DNA from: Fictibacillus sp. BK138
GTDB lineage: Bacteria; Bacillota; Bacilli; Bacillales; Fictibacillaceae
Assembly (NCBI RefSeq): GCF_004216955.1
Contig: NZ_SGXL01000001.1
Location: forward strand, 2,011,413-2,075,412
Length of the DNA stretch: 64,000 bases
Direction of reading: 5' to 3'
Shown: piece by piece, positions 28,295 through 37,214 of the stretch
Layout of the letters: the number at the start of each line of letters is the position of its first letter
Position numbering within the stretch: position 1 is the stretch's first letter
The notes under the pieces: model-generated
Database searches by the model: none
Told to the model about the DNA's origin: nothing
Seen by the model: only the letters and a program-made list of their open reading frames with translations
Position numbers and translations under genes: made by a program

Positions 28295-29218
28295 TTATGC
28301 TTTTGATGCTTTTTCTTTGTTTGTTACACAAACGTCGTAAAGATCGTTTTCTTTAAGTGCTTCAACTAAAGTTTCACCCATTACTGAAGGTGTTGCTGCA
28401 ACTTTAATTCCGCATGCCTTCATTGTTTTGATCTTCTCGTCTGCAGTACCTTTACCGCCAGAGATAATCGCACCAGCATGGCCCATACGTTTTCCTGGAG
28501 GTGCTGTTTGTCCGCCGATGAAGCCAACAACTGGTTTAGTCATATTAGCTTTTACCCATTCTGCAGCTTCTTCTTCTGCAGTTCCGCCAATTTCACCAAT
28601 CATGATTACTGCATACGTATCTTCATCTTCGTTAAACGCCTTTAGAACGTCAATAAAGTCCGTCCCGTTAACTGGGTCTCCACCGATACCAACAGCTGTA
28701 GATTGTCCAATTCCGCGCTCTGAAAGCTGATGAACAGCTTCATAAGTTAATGTTCCAGAACGTGAGACAACACCTACGTGTCCTTTCGTGTGGATGTAGC
28801 CAGGCATGATACCAATCTTACACTCTTCAGGAGTGATGACACCCGGGCAGTTTGGTCCAACTAAGCGAGTTTTCTTGCCTTCCATATAGCGCTTAACTTT
28901 AACCATATCCATTACAGGAATACCTTCTGTAATACAAATAGCTAGATCAAGTTCTGCATCAACAGCTTCGATGATTGCTTCGGCAGCAAATGCTGGAGGA
29001 ACATAAATAACAGAAGCGTTTGCTCCAGTTTCTTTAACTGCATCAGCAACTGTGTTGAATACAGGAAGTCCTTCAACTTCAGTTCCGCCTTTACCAGGTG
29101 TAACTCCGCCCACAATTTTTGTACCATATTCAAGCATTTGTTTCGTATGGAAAAGACCAACGGAACCTGTAATACCCTGAACGATGACTTTTGTGTCTTT
29201 ATTAATAAAAATGCTCAT
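28295..29218 (-). CDS. sucD: SucD, succinyl-CoA synthetase alpha subunit
   Basis: The 307-residue protein has the N-terminal CoA-binding Rossmann fold ([19 protein letters not shown]), the CoA ligase motif [13 protein letters not shown] and the phosphorylated histidine in [15 protein letters not shown] near residue 247. It carries out the substrate-level phosphorylation step of the TCA cycle with SucC. It follows sucC by 37 bases and ends at a clear terminator. Confidence 0.97.
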   Translation of the reverse strand: MSIFINKDTKVIVQGITGSVGLFHTKQMLEYGTKIVGGVTPGKGGTEVEGLPVFNTVADAVKETGANASVIYVPPAFAAEAIIEAVDAELDLAICITEGIPVMDMVKVKRYMEGKKTRLVGPNCPGVITPEECKIGIMPGYIHTKGHVGVVSRSGTLTYEAVHQLSERGIGQSTAVGIGGDPVNGTDFIDVLKAFNEDEDTYAVIMIGEIGGTAEEEAAEWVKANMTKPVVGFIGGQTAPPGKRMGHAGAIISGGKGTADEKIKTMKACGIKVAATPSVMGETLVEALKENDLYDVCVTNKEKASKA

Positions 29219-29255
29219 GCTTTAAATTCCCATCCTTCCTGCAATGTTTTCTTTA

Positions 29256-30416
29256 TTACTTAACTAATGCGACGATTTTTTCTGCACCGTCAGCCATTGA
29301 ATCAGCAGCTGTAATATTAAGACCGGATTCTTTTAAGATCTTTTTACCTAGATCAACGTTTGTACCTTCAAGACGAACTACTAGAGGCAGTTCAAGGCCA
29401 ACTTGTTTAGTTGCTTCTACAACACCATTCGCAATGATGTCACATTTCATGATACCGCCAAAGATGTTAACGAAAATCCCTTTAACATTTTTGTCAGAAA
29501 GAATAATTTTGAACGCTTCCGTTACTTTCTCAGTTGTTGCGCCGCCCCCAACATCAAGGAAGTTAGCAGGGTCACCGCCATAATGCTTAATGATGTCCAT
29601 TGTAGCCATAGCTAGACCAGCACCATTAACCATACAGCCGATATTTCCATCTAAAGAGATATAGCTTAGATCATACTTAGAAGCTTCAATCTCTTTTGGA
29701 TCTTCTTCTTCTAGATCTCTGTATTCCAAGATGTCTTTATGACGGTATAAAGCATTTGAATCAAAGTTCATTTTCGCGTCAAGTGCCATTACGTTTCCGT
29801 CTCCCGTAACAACTAATGGGTTGATCTCAGCGATAGAACAATCTTTTTCAACGAATGCAGTATATAATCCCATCATGAACTTAACAGCTTTACCTACAAG
29901 TTCCGTTGGAATGTTAATGTTATAAGCTAAACGTCTTGCCTGGAATGCTTGAAGACCGATCGCAGGATCGATTACTTCTTTGAAGATTTTTTCAGGCGTC
30001 TTTTCTGCCACTTCTTCAATTTCAGTTCCGCCTTCTTCAGATCCCATCATTACTACACTTGAAGTTGCACGATCAAGCACAAGACCAATGTAATATTCTT
30101 TCTTAATGTCACAGCCTTCTTCGATAAGTAAGCGCTTAACTTCCTTACCTTCAGGGCCAGTTTGGTGAGTAACTAAAACTTTACCTAAGATTTCATTTGC
30201 GTATGTACGCACTTCATCAATATTCTTGGCAACTTTTACGCCACCTGCTTTACCGCGGCCGCCTGCATGAATCTGTGCTTTTACAACAGATACAGCGCTC
30301 CCCAGTTCTTTAGCAGCTTCTACAGCTTCTTCAACTGAAAATGCCACTTTTCCGTTTGGAACAGCCACACCATATTTTCTAAGTATCTCTTTACCTTGGT
30401 ATTCGTGGATATTCAT
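29256..30416 (-). CDS. sucC: SucC, succinyl-CoA synthetase beta subunit
   Basis: The 386-residue ATP-grasp protein starts [17 protein letters not shown], the family N-terminus. It has [37 protein letters not shown] and the C-terminal [15 protein letters not shown] and [15 protein letters not shown] ligase motifs. It binds nucleotide and provides specificity. An AGGAGGAT site precedes the ATG. Promoter and candidate CcpA and CodY sites lie upstream. Confidence 0.97.
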   Translation of the reverse strand: MNIHEYQGKEILRKYGVAVPNGKVAFSVEEAVEAAKELGSAVSVVKAQIHAGGRGKAGGVKVAKNIDEVRTYANEILGKVLVTHQTGPEGKEVKRLLIEEGCDIKKEYYIGLVLDRATSSVVMMGSEEGGTEIEEVAEKTPEKIFKEVIDPAIGLQAFQARRLAYNINIPTELVGKAVKFMMGLYTAFVEKDCSIAEINPLVVTGDGNVMALDAKMNFDSNALYRHKDILEYRDLEEEDPKEIEASKYDLSYISLDGNIGCMVNGAGLAMATMDIIKHYGGDPANFLDVGGGATTEKVTEAFKIILSDKNVKGIFVNIFGGIMKCDIIANGVVEATKQVGLELPLVVRLEGTNVDLGKKILKESGLNITAADSMADGAEKIVALVK

Positions 30417-30463
30417 TTACTCTCCATCCTCCTATCATGGTGAAAACTTAAAGTACCGTTATC

Positions 30464-30492
30464 ATTGTATAAGACCAAGCGTCTTATGTCCA
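30464..30492 (-). promoter_or_regulatory. Sigma-A promoter of sucC-sucD
   Basis: TGGACA (30487-30492) and TACAAT (30464-30469) are separated by 17 bases, about 50 bases upstream of the sucC start. Confidence 0.75.
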
Positions 30493-30494
30493 CT

Positions 30495-30509
30495 ATTCTT
30501 CAGAAAATT
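30495..30509 (-). promoter_or_regulatory. Candidate CodY box upstream of sucC
   Basis: On the minus strand AATTTTCTGAAGAAT matches the CodY consensus AATTTTCWGAAAATT at 13 of 15 positions. It ends two bases before the -35 box. A protein bound here would contact or block RNA polymerase. Confidence 0.55.
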
Positions 30510-30523
30510 GCAAGCGCATACAG
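30508..30523 (-). promoter_or_regulatory. Candidate CcpA cre site upstream of sucC
   Basis: CTGTATGCGCTTGCAA matches the cre consensus WTGNAANCGNWWNCAW except at the first W and one A, with the central CG present. It overlaps the CodY-like box by two bases and is 15 bases upstream of the -35. Confidence 0.5.
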
Positions 30524-30540
30524 GATTTCTGTACAAATAA

Positions 30541-30574
30541 AAAACCAAAACCATCATGATACGGTTTTGGTTTT
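30541..30574 (-). terminator. Intrinsic terminator after the SASP-like gene
   Basis: A perfect AAAACCAAAACC / GGTTTTGGTTTT stem with a ten-base loop, A-rich before and T-rich after in both directions. It lies 44 bases past the stop of the small gene at 30618-30776 and upstream of the sucC control region. Confidence 0.85.
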
Positions 30575-30617
30575 ACTGTTTTTTGCCTTTGGAAAATAGG
30601 AGCTTCCAAAGCTTATT

Positions 30618-30776
30618 TCATTTGTTTTTCTCGTTTTCCTGTTCTTTAATAAGCTTCGGTGTAATCGCTTCTTTTTCTGCTGCAGGGCGATATAGTCCGA
30701 ATTCTTCAGCCATCTCTTCTCTGAATTGATTAACTAATTGCTCGGATTGCTGTACGACAAGTTTGTTTTTTGGCAT
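30618..30776 (-). CDS. Small SASP-like protein (alpha/beta-type family, shortened)
   Basis: This 52-residue frame starts MPKNKLVVQQSEQLV at an ATG six bases after AAAGGAGTG. The segment QFREEMAEEFGLY resembles the E-(I/F/V)-A-x-EFG region of alpha/beta-type small acid-soluble spore proteins, where the germination protease cuts. The second half, with its DNA-binding GGxxxKR(L/M) motif, is absent, replaced by a charged tail (ITPKLIKEQENEKNK). It has its own terminator. SASPs bind and protect spore DNA; whether this shortened form does so is unknown. Confidence 0.7.
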   Translation of the reverse strand: MPKNKLVVQQSEQLVNQFREEMAEEFGLYRPAAEKEAITPKLIKEQENEKNK

Positions 30777-30828
30777 TGTGCACACTCCTTTATGTTAGCA
30801 ATGCCCGTTTGACCAAGAATTATGTTTA

Positions 30829-31095
30829 TCATTTTGCTTCTTGATCGATTTGATATATAAAAGCAAAAAGTTCTGCTACAACTTCATAAAGTTCTTCTGG
30901 GATGCTTTCATTGATCTCTAATTTTGATAATAAGTGCACAAGTGAAGGATCTTCCTGAATCGGAATATTATACTCTGATGCAGTTTGAACGATTCGATCA
31001 GCCGTTTCACCTTTACCTTTGGCTGTTACTTTGGGAGAACTTGATTCCTCGGGATTATACTTAAGTGCTACAGCTTCTTTTATATTTTTTTTCAT
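30829..31095 (-). CDS. ylqH: YlqH, stand-alone FlhB C-terminal-domain-like protein
   Basis: The 88-residue protein aligns with the cytoplasmic C-terminal region of FlhB: AVALKYNPEE corresponds to the AICLKYDDSG segment after NPTH, VTAKGKGETADRIVQ to VVAKGVDLIAQRIKE, and VAELFAFIYQ to VAEILAFVYR in the flhB of this window. It has no membrane segments and no NPTH cleavage site. It overlaps ylqG by four bases (ATGA). Function is not established; the FlhB switch domain is what FliK contacts. Confidence 0.85.
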   Translation of the reverse strand: MKKNIKEAVALKYNPEESSSPKVTAKGKGETADRIVQTASEYNIPIQEDPSLVHLLSKLEINESIPEELYEVVAELFAFIYQIDQEAK

Positions 31096-32558
31096 ATACG
31101 CAGATCCATCCCTTTATATCCTGTGTTTGCCTCAGGGATTTTTATTTCATTTTTTTGTTTTTGTGAAAAATTTATTGAAGATAGCGTATAGTTCATCTCA
31201 CTTAAGCTTTTCTTTAATGATGGTAGAAATGCTTTTGAAAGATTCTCGATTTGAGGATGTTCGCTGAAAATTTTTAAAGACAAAATTCTGTTTTGTATCT
31301 GAACATCCACTGCAATATCTTTTAAATTTTTCATCTCCAGCCAAAACACCATCCTGCAATGATCTGGATCTAACGATTGTCCGTTATTTTTCTTCCCTTC
31401 CCACCGGATTGAAATCTCTCTTGGGTTTTCATTCTGTCCAAGTGGAATCTGCAGAACAAACTGATGCAGATGTTCGTTAGCTGGTATGTTTTGAACCTGC
31501 TGGCTCGTAAGTTTATTGAGCGCTTGCTCAGTCTTTACTGTAACACTTTCAGGCAGTCCAAGTGATTCTGAATTTTGTTTTAAAGTTATAATGTGTGATT
31601 TTAAAGTTTCTGTTTGCGTTAATTGGAGGGGATCTTTCAATAAAATCCTTTCGTGCAGCAGCCCTGATCTCTGCAGCCATTTTTGGACAGCTTGTAAGAA
31701 ATCATCTGCAGCCTGGCGTTTGGTATCGTTAACTGAAGCTTCCGCTCTTTGTACAGTAGGCTGGTTTGTTTGACTTGTTTTCGCTTCATCTTTAGATACT
31801 TGATTCAACCCTATTATTTCTATTACTGAATTCCCAGGCTGAACTCTAGTTTCTTTTGGTAAATGTATAGTGTTTGTCGAGCTTACAGATATTTGTGAAC
31901 GTTCTTTTGGAACCGAATGATGGCTCTTAAAACCAAATAAGTTCTGAAGCAGATCAACTGTTTTTGCTATGCTTTTATCTTTATGTACATAAGGTGTAAG
32001 AGACTCGAACAATTGTCTCATCTCAGCTTGATCTGGTTTACTTTGAATACTGGCTATGACTGCATTAACCAAAGCTGGCTTAGCTGGAAGCTGAAGTTCT
32101 TGCATTCGATGAATAACTTCTTTCTTCTCTTTAAATGGAATGTTTGTGGCAAGCTGAAGGATATCAGCAACCTGTTTAACATTTTCTTTTGTTACGGGTA
32201 TTTTTTCAGAGATTACAAACTCAGCAGCCTTTTTGTTATTATCTGTTTGAGGAAGATTTAACTTTTGCAGCATTTGTTCGGTCGTTGATTTTGAGGGATC
32301 TACATCTATTTTTTTTAAGATTATTGATCCGTTCTTTTCTCCAACCTCAAACAAATAATGATTCCCTTTCGTTAAAGGAGCCTCTAATTTTGCATGCAAG
32401 GCTGTTCCATTATATAAGATCTTTGCTGTTTGATCAGGAAAGATCTCTAAAATTTTTGCCGTTAAGAATTGGTTTAGTTTCAGGTTGATGCCTTTTGCTG
32501 AATTTTCTGCAAGCGGCTGTGGATTGATGATGTTGTTAATCGATAACACCTTATTCAC
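31092..32558 (-). CDS. ylqG: YlqG, FliK-like protein of unknown function
   Basis: The 488-residue, lysine- and glutamine-rich protein has a polar N-terminal half and a C-terminal domain (about residues 345-460: FVLQIPLGQNENPREISIRW, then VDVQIQNRILSLKIFSE, then LPSLKKSLSEMNYTLSSINF). That layout resembles the FliK hook-length-control C-terminal domain. It is followed by ylqH with a four-base overlap and overlaps the end of rnhB by eight bases. The resemblance to FliK is my reading of motif pattern and should be verified by profile search. Confidence 0.75.
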   Translation of the reverse strand: MNKVLSINNIINPQPLAENSAKGINLKLNQFLTAKILEIFPDQTAKILYNGTALHAKLEAPLTKGNHYLFEVGEKNGSIILKKIDVDPSKSTTEQMLQKLNLPQTDNNKKAAEFVISEKIPVTKENVKQVADILQLATNIPFKEKKEVIHRMQELQLPAKPALVNAVIASIQSKPDQAEMRQLFESLTPYVHKDKSIAKTVDLLQNLFGFKSHHSVPKERSQISVSSTNTIHLPKETRVQPGNSVIEIIGLNQVSKDEAKTSQTNQPTVQRAEASVNDTKRQAADDFLQAVQKWLQRSGLLHERILLKDPLQLTQTETLKSHIITLKQNSESLGLPESVTVKTEQALNKLTSQQVQNIPANEHLHQFVLQIPLGQNENPREISIRWEGKKNNGQSLDPDHCRMVFWLEMKNLKDIAVDVQIQNRILSLKIFSEHPQIENLSKAFLPSLKKSLSEMNYTLSSINFSQKQKNEIKIPEANTGYKGMDLRI

Positions 32559-33336
32559 TCCCAGTAAACTGAATAATTTCTCCCACTGGACTAAACGATT
32601 TGCGATGTATTTCAGTTGCCCCGAATGTTCTCAGCGCTTTAAGGTGCTCTTTTGTGCCGTAGCCCATATTTGATTTAAAACCATAATGAGGATATGTTTG
32701 GTCCAGTTTCTTCATGTATCGGTCCCGTGTAACTTTAGCAACAATAGATGCTGCTGCAATAGAGATGCTTTTTTCATCCCCTTTTATAATTTTCATCTGT
32801 TCGATCGGCAGAGCGATTTCCATGGCATCGATCAAAAGCTGATCTGGCTCTACCTTCAGCTGGCAGACTGCCTCAGTCATGGCTAGCTTAGATGCCTGAT
32901 AGATGTTGATCTCGTCGATCTTTTCAGGCTGAACTAAATGAATACTATAACAAACAGCATCTTCTACAAGTCTTTCATATAATTCTTCTCGTTTTTTTTC
33001 TGATAGTTTTTTGGAGTCGTTGATTCCTTTTAGCATATAGCCTTCTGGTAAAATAACGGCCGCGGCTACTACTGGTCCAGCTAACGGACCTCTGCCAACT
33101 TCATCGACTCCAGCGATAAATTTTTTCCCGTTAGAGGTGCATTGTTTTTCAAAACTGCACATGATCTCAAGTCTTTTCATTTCCGCTTCCGCTTCTAATA
33201 AACGGCTTGTGTATGTTTTAAATAATTTTTTGGCACCCTGCCTTTCATCTGATGCAAGATGCTTCAGAAGACCGCTGATTTCTTCGGCAGAACTGTCTTT
33301 CAGTTTCTGATCCCATTCTTTTATGGATAGCTTCAT
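32551..33336 (-). CDS. rnhB: RnhB, ribonuclease HII
   Basis: The 261-residue protein has the RNase HII catalytic motif GVDEVGRGPLAGPVVAAAVI (Asp and Glu near residues 77-78), plus LLIDAMEIALP and SIAAASIVAKVTRDRYM. An N-terminal extension of about 70 residues is the substrate-recognition domain seen in Bacillus RNase HII. It removes ribonucleotides and RNA primers from DNA. Confidence 0.96.
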   Translation of the reverse strand: MKLSIKEWDQKLKDSSAEEISGLLKHLASDERQGAKKLFKTYTSRLLEAEAEMKRLEIMCSFEKQCTSNGKKFIAGVDEVGRGPLAGPVVAAAVILPEGYMLKGINDSKKLSEKKREELYERLVEDAVCYSIHLVQPEKIDEINIYQASKLAMTEAVCQLKVEPDQLLIDAMEIALPIEQMKIIKGDEKSISIAAASIVAKVTRDRYMKKLDQTYPHYGFKSNMGYGTKEHLKALRTFGATEIHRKSFSPVGEIIQFTGSE

Positions 33337-33404
33337 TTTTTATTCACACTCTTTATGTATTATTTATCGGTTTGCTAAACTGACTTTGAAGACTTTACCG
33401 ATTC

Positions 33405-33439
33405 AAAGAAAACAGGCACATAGAATATACGCGCCTGTT
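33405..33439 (-). terminator. Intrinsic terminator after rbgA
   Basis: AACAGGC and GCCTGTT pair around a 15-base loop, followed on the minus strand by TTTTCTTTG, just past the rbgA stop. Confidence 0.75.
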
Positions 33440-33447
33440 ACACTACT

Positions 33448-34308
33448 TTATTCATTTGTTGCTGATGGCAGCTCGTAAGACAAGCGGCCCAATTTTTCAG
33501 AACGAAGGTCACGAAGTACAATCTCTGCTGTTTTCTCGAGATCAACTTCACCACCGCTCATAATACATCCTCTTTTTTTGCCGATCTCCTCAAATAAACG
33601 AAGAGGATCATCGGGTATATCTGATAGTTTATAACGCTCAACAAGGCGTTCTTGATAATGTTCGTTTAAATATTTCACAGCAAACAATACCACTTCTGTA
33701 AAATCAAATAAAGTTTCTTTTATCGCTCCGGTAACAGCGAGCTTGAGACCTATCGACTGATCTTCAAACTTCGGCCATAGAATACCCGGTGTGTCCAGGA
33801 GTTCAAGAGTCTTTCCTGCTTTGATCCATTGCTGTTTTTTTGTTACCCCTGGCTTATCTCCAGTTACAGCAATATTTTTGCCTGCCATCCTATTAATTAT
33901 TGTTGATTTCCCTACATTAGGTATTCCAACGATCAAAGCACGAACAGCACGCGGTTTAACGATTCCCTTTGCTCTCATTTTATCGAACTTTTCTTTTACA
34001 AGTTCGTGTGCAATAGGTTCTATCTTTTTTATCCCTTTTCCGTCTTGTGAGTTTATTGCCAGAGATGGAATTCCTTTATCTGAAAAATAGCTTTGCCACA
34101 ACGATGTTACTTTTGGATCTGCCAGGTCTGCTTTGTTCAACAAAACAATACGCGGCTTTTCTCCAAGTATCTCATCTATCATCGGGTTTCGTGACGCTAA
34201 TGGAATTCTGGCGTCTACAAGTTCGAAAACGACATCGATCATTTTAAGTTTTTCAGTTATTTCCCGGCGCGCTTTTGCCATATGGCCTGGAAACCATTGA
34301 ATGGTCAT
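33448..34308 (-). CDS. rbgA: RbgA (YlqF), circularly permuted GTPase for 50S ribosome assembly
   Basis: The 286-residue protein has the permuted order G4 ([10 protein letters not shown], about residue 56), G1 ([17 protein letters not shown], about 128), G3 ([10 protein letters not shown], about 175). The N-terminal [16 protein letters not shown] and the C-terminal ANTAR-like helical region are typical of RbgA. In B. subtilis it is essential for late 50S assembly. It follows lepB by 11 bases and precedes rnhB. Confidence 0.96.
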   Translation of the reverse strand: MTIQWFPGHMAKARREITEKLKMIDVVFELVDARIPLASRNPMIDEILGEKPRIVLLNKADLADPKVTSLWQSYFSDKGIPSLAINSQDGKGIKKIEPIAHELVKEKFDKMRAKGIVKPRAVRALIVGIPNVGKSTIINRMAGKNIAVTGDKPGVTKKQQWIKAGKTLELLDTPGILWPKFEDQSIGLKLAVTGAIKETLFDFTEVVLFAVKYLNEHYQERLVERYKLSDIPDDPLRLFEEIGKKRGCIMSGGEVDLEKTAEIVLRDLRSEKLGRLSYELPSATNE

Positions 34309-34319
34309 GTTAGTTCACC

Positions 34320-34871
34320 CTACTTTACAAATCCTATATCCGATAACGGCCAGAAACGGAATGATGCTTTTCCTAAGATTTCATCTTCACTAACAGTACC
34401 GATGTTCCGGCTGTCACTTGAGTTCCGGCGATTATCACCTAGAACAAACAATTGCCCTTCTGGAACCTTCTTTTTAGCGGTCACTTCCTGTAAAGTGAAG
34501 TCGTACGTGAAATTGCCGTCTTTTGTTTTTTTCTTATATGCTTCTAAGTATTCTTCTTTCACCTTTTTGCCATTCACATAAAGAGTATCATCTTTATACT
34601 CGATCGTATCTCCTGGCAAACCAATTACTCTTTTTATGTAATCTTTTTCTTCAGTAGCGTGAAAGACTACAATGTCAAATCTGTTCGGTTCTCCAATCAT
34701 ATAGCTGAACTTATTAACAATTAATCGATCTCCATCATGAAGAGTCGGCATCATGGATTGTCCATCTACTACCACTGGGGCAAAAAGGAAGAACCTGATG
34801 ATACCTGCCAATAACAATGCTGCAGCTAATGCTTTAATCCATTCCCACGTTTCGTTTTTTGTACGAGCCAT
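34320..34871 (-). CDS. lepB: Type I signal peptidase (SipS/LepB family)
   Basis: The 183-residue membrane protease has one N-terminal membrane helix (about residues 11-30), the catalytic Ser in VDGQSMMPTLHDGDR, the catalytic Lys in DYIKRVIGLPGDTIE, and the box E motif LGDNRRNSSDSRNIG. It removes signal peptides from exported preproteins. It lies between rplS and rbgA as in many Bacillaceae; the precise paralogue (SipS, T, U, V) cannot be assigned. Confidence 0.93.
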   Translation of the reverse strand: MARTKNETWEWIKALAAALLLAGIIRFFLFAPVVVDGQSMMPTLHDGDRLIVNKFSYMIGEPNRFDIVVFHATEEKDYIKRVIGLPGDTIEYKDDTLYVNGKKVKEEYLEAYKKKTKDGNFTYDFTLQEVTAKKKVPEGQLFVLGDNRRNSSDSRNIGTVSEDEILGKASFRFWPLSDIGFVK

Positions 34872-34913
34872 TCTTAATCCTCACCATCTGTAGAAATTCC
34901 TTACTTATAATAT

Positions 34914-34947
34914 GGAAAAAGGAGCTTGAGTAAGTCAAGCTCCTTTC
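34914..34947 (-). terminator. Intrinsic terminator of rplS
   Basis: A strong AAAGGAGCTTGA / TCAAGCTCCTTT stem with a five-base loop and T-run on the minus strand, 8 bases past the rplS stop codon. It separates rplS from lepB. Confidence 0.92.
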
Positions 34948-34955
34948 GAGAATTA

Positions 34956-35300
34956 TTAGCGAATTTCTTTAATACGAGCTGCTTTACCGCGAAGTGCACG
35001 CAAGTAGTATAGCTTAGCACGGCGTACTTTACCGCGACGTACAACTTCAAGGTTCGCAATCTTAGGTGAATGTACAGGGAACGCACGCTCCACACCAACA
35101 CCGTAAGAAATTTTACGAACAGTAAACGTTTCAGAAATCCCAGACCCACGCTTTTTGATAACAACACCTTCAAAAAGCTGGATACGCTCACGAGTACCCT
35201 CGATTACTTTCACGTGTACACGTACAGTGTCACCTGAACGGAATTTTGGTAAATCTGATTTTAATTGATCTTTTGCAAGATCTTCAATAAGCTGTTGCAT
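34956..35300 (-). CDS. rplS: Ribosomal protein L19
   Basis: The 114-residue protein begins [18 protein letters not shown] and carries the L19 sequence [32 protein letters not shown] with the C-terminal [20 protein letters not shown]19 sits at the 30S-50S interface of the large subunit. It has its own promoter, a structured leader, and a terminator, so it is a single-gene transcription unit. Confidence 0.98.
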   Translation of the reverse strand: MQQLIEDLAKDQLKSDLPKFRSGDTVRVHVKVIEGTRERIQLFEGVVIKKRGSGISETFTVRKISYGVGVERAFPVHSPKIANLEVVRRGKVRRAKLYYLRALRGKAARIKEIR

Positions 35301-35387
35301 AGTTTATTGCCTCCCTTCCCATAGATGTTCTTGCGTGATTATCAAGCAGCGGAACACCGGATTAAACGGGCATAAGCCACAAACAAT
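35301..35387 (-). ncRNA. Probable L19 leader RNA (autoregulatory 5' UTR of rplS)
   Basis: The roughly 80-base untranslated leader runs from the promoter to rplS and contains small paired elements (GGC-TTAT-GCC; TGTTC...GAACA enclosing CTTG...CAAG). The composition and spacing TTTGTGGCTTATGCC, then TTAATCCGGTGTTCCGCTGC resemble the Firmicutes L19 leader (Rfam L19_leader). Only a covariance-model search can confirm it. In that family L19 binding represses its own expression. Confidence 0.6.
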
Positions 35388-35417
35388 ATAATACCATATA
35401 AATCAGACGAGTATCAA
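35388..35417 (-). promoter_or_regulatory. Sigma-A promoter of rplS
   Basis: TTGATA (35412-35417) and TATTAT (35388-35393) are spaced by 18 bases. The -35 box overlaps the last codons of trmD. Confidence 0.7.
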
Positions 35418-36154
35418 GTTGTTTTATTATCTTTTATTTCTCTCAGCCAATTTTCTTCTTCCTTAGTTAACTCTAAATGCTCCAACAGATCGGGACGTCT
35501 TTCGTAAGTCCGTTTTAAAGACTCTTTTTTACGCCATTCTTCAATATTTTTATGATTTCCTGACATAAGTACATCCGGAACCTTCATCCCCCTGAAGTCT
35601 GCCGGTCTCGTATATTGTGGATGTTCTAAGAGACCTGTGCTGAATGAATCCTGAAGATGTGATTCTTCTTTGCCAAGTACACCAGGGAGCAATCTTGTTA
35701 CGGCATCAATAACGACCATCGCGCCCAACTCTCCGCCTGTTAAGACATAATCTCCAATTGAAATCTCATCTGAAACTAAATGTTCTCTGATTCGCTCGTC
35801 ATAGCCTTCGTAATGGCCGCATAAAAAGATCAGGTGCTTTTCTTTAGAGAGTTCTTCCGCTTTCTTTTGAGAAAACCTTTCTCCTTGTGGACAAAGCAGT
35901 ATGATTCTCGGTCTCTCAGATGTTTCCTCCGTTAAGGTTTCAACTGCATCGAATAACGGCTGGGGAGTCAACACCATCCCTGCTCCTCCGCCATAAGGGT
36001 AATCATCAACATTTCTATGTTTGTTTGTTGAGTATTCGCGGAAATCGTGTACCTGAAACTGGACGGCACTTTTTTCTTGTGCTTTTTTTAAGATAGACTG
36101 GCCGAAAACACCTGAAAACATATCAGGGAACAGGCTTAATACATCGATTTTCAT
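35414..36154 (-). CDS. trmD: TrmD, tRNA (guanine-N1)-methyltransferase
   Basis: The 246-residue protein has the TrmD knotted SPOUT fold signatures [29 protein letters not shown] and [17 protein letters not shown]. It methylates G37 of tRNA to prevent frameshifting. It follows rimM by one base and precedes rplS, the conserved rimM-trmD-rplS order. Confidence 0.97.
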   Translation of the reverse strand: MKIDVLSLFPDMFSGVFGQSILKKAQEKSAVQFQVHDFREYSTNKHRNVDDYPYGGGAGMVLTPQPLFDAVETLTEETSERPRIILLCPQGERFSQKKAEELSKEKHLIFLCGHYEGYDERIREHLVSDEISIGDYVLTGGELGAMVVIDAVTRLLPGVLGKEESHLQDSFSTGLLEHPQYTRPADFRGMKVPDVLMSGNHKNIEEWRKKESLKRTYERRPDLLEHLELTKEEENWLREIKDNKTT

Positions 36155-36155
36155 T

Positions 36156-36674
36156 TTAGAAAAGTCCTTCTAAAGGTTCGATTGAAATCTTTTTAGCTTC
36201 TAGATCAACCGTCTTAACAACGGACGGGATATATGGTATTAAAATGTCGGAGCCGAACCCTTTGCGTTTTACTACCCATACATCATTTGCACCCGGCGAA
36301 AGAATTTCTTTCACTTTTCCTAATTCTTCCCCATCTACCGTAAAAACAGAACATCCAATGATGTCATGATAAAAGAACTCGCCTTCTTCTAAAGACACTT
36401 GCTGTTCTTTTGGAACTTTTAATAAATACCCTTTAAAGGGCTCAACATCATTAATGTTATTTAAACCTTCGAACGTTAAGAGATCGAACTGTTTATGTTT
36501 GCGATGAGTTTCAATAGTTACAGGAATAAGGTTTCCTGGATCTTTCTCTACATACAACGTATTGCCTGTCTTATAACGTTCTTCCGGAAAATCTGTTCTT
36601 GAGATAACACGAACTTCTCCTCTTATTCCGTGTGTGTTAACGATCTTTCCGACGTTTAGCCATTTGTCTGTCAT
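36156..36674 (-). CDS. rimM: RimM, 16S rRNA processing protein
   Basis: The 172-residue protein has the N-terminal [16 protein letters not shown] motif and C-terminal PRC-barrel with [16 protein letters not shown] and [19 protein letters not shown]. RimM binds S19 and helps 30S head assembly. It begins the rimM-trmD unit after a gap of 291 bases that holds a fold-back repeat. Confidence 0.95.
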   Translation of the reverse strand: MTDKWLNVGKIVNTHGIRGEVRVISRTDFPEERYKTGNTLYVEKDPGNLIPVTIETHRKHKQFDLLTFEGLNNINDVEPFKGYLLKVPKEQQVSLEEGEFFYHDIIGCSVFTVDGEELGKVKEILSPGANDVWVVKRKGFGSDILIPYIPSVVKTVDLEAKKISIEPLEGLF

Positions 36675-36787
36675 TTAAAAACCTTCTCTCGTACGTCTTA
36701 TTCATATTATTCTCTAGTCTAAAGTTTATCATAAATGGGGGTATGTATACTTTTTAAATGACTTTTTTTGCATGCTTTGTTGCTCTT

Positions 36788-36902
36788 GAAAGTAAGTTGA
36801 TTTCCACTTCAGGATGCTCGCTTTTATGCGGGGTGTGCGGTGAGCCTCCTTGGCCCTTCGCACCATTAGGAGTCTCGCACCTTGCACTACAACCAACTTG
36901 TC
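36788..36902 (-). repeat. Fold-back intergenic repeat, copy C (short form)
   Basis: Read on the plus strand it starts GAAAGTAAGTTGATTTCC and ends GCACTACAACCAACTTG, the same family as copy E but about 25 bases shorter; it lies in opposite orientation to copies A and B. Its core GGTGTGCGGTGAGCC and AGGAGTCTCGCACCTTGC match the shared hairpin sequences. It sits between the khpA terminator and rimM. Confidence 0.75.
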
Positions 36903-36937
36903 AGTGATAAGAAAAAGTGACTAAAATAATAAATTAA

Positions 36938-36967
36938 AAAAAGGAAGAGGTTTCCCTCATCCTTTTT
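36938..36967 (-). terminator. Intrinsic terminator of the ylxM-ffh-rpsP-khpA unit
   Basis: AAAAAGGATGAGG and CCTCTTCCTTTTT pair with one mismatch around a GAAA loop, followed by T-rich sequence. The stem begins inside the khpA stop codon. Confidence 0.85.
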
Positions 36968-37193
36968 AGACGATTTCGATTGAAATCCTTTTATTTTGAT
37001 TCGTACCTGCTGCATTCACAACGGTACGAATCGCTTTGGCCACTCTTCCTTGTTTGCCGATTACTTTCCCCATATCAGTCTGGTTCACGGATAATTGATA
37101 AACAAGGCGATGTCCTTCTTTTACCTCTTTGACGCTAACTTCTTCTGGGTGATCAACTAGAGCTTTCACAATCGCTTCGATCAACTCTGTCAT
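36966..37193 (-). CDS. khpA: KhpA (YlqC), KH-domain RNA-binding protein
   Basis: The 75-residue protein is a single KH domain with the GxxG loop in MGKVIGKQGRVAKAIRT and flanking VVNAAGTNQNKRISIEI. KhpA homologues bind RNA and pair with KhpB (Jag/EloR) to affect cell elongation in streptococci. It follows rpsP by 21 bases and precedes a terminator. Confidence 0.93.
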   Translation of the reverse strand: MTELIEAIVKALVDHPEEVSVKEVKEGHRLVYQLSVNQTDMGKVIGKQGRVAKAIRTVVNAAGTNQNKRISIEIV

Positions 37194-37214
37194 ATCAGTT
37201 CCCCTTCGTCAAAA

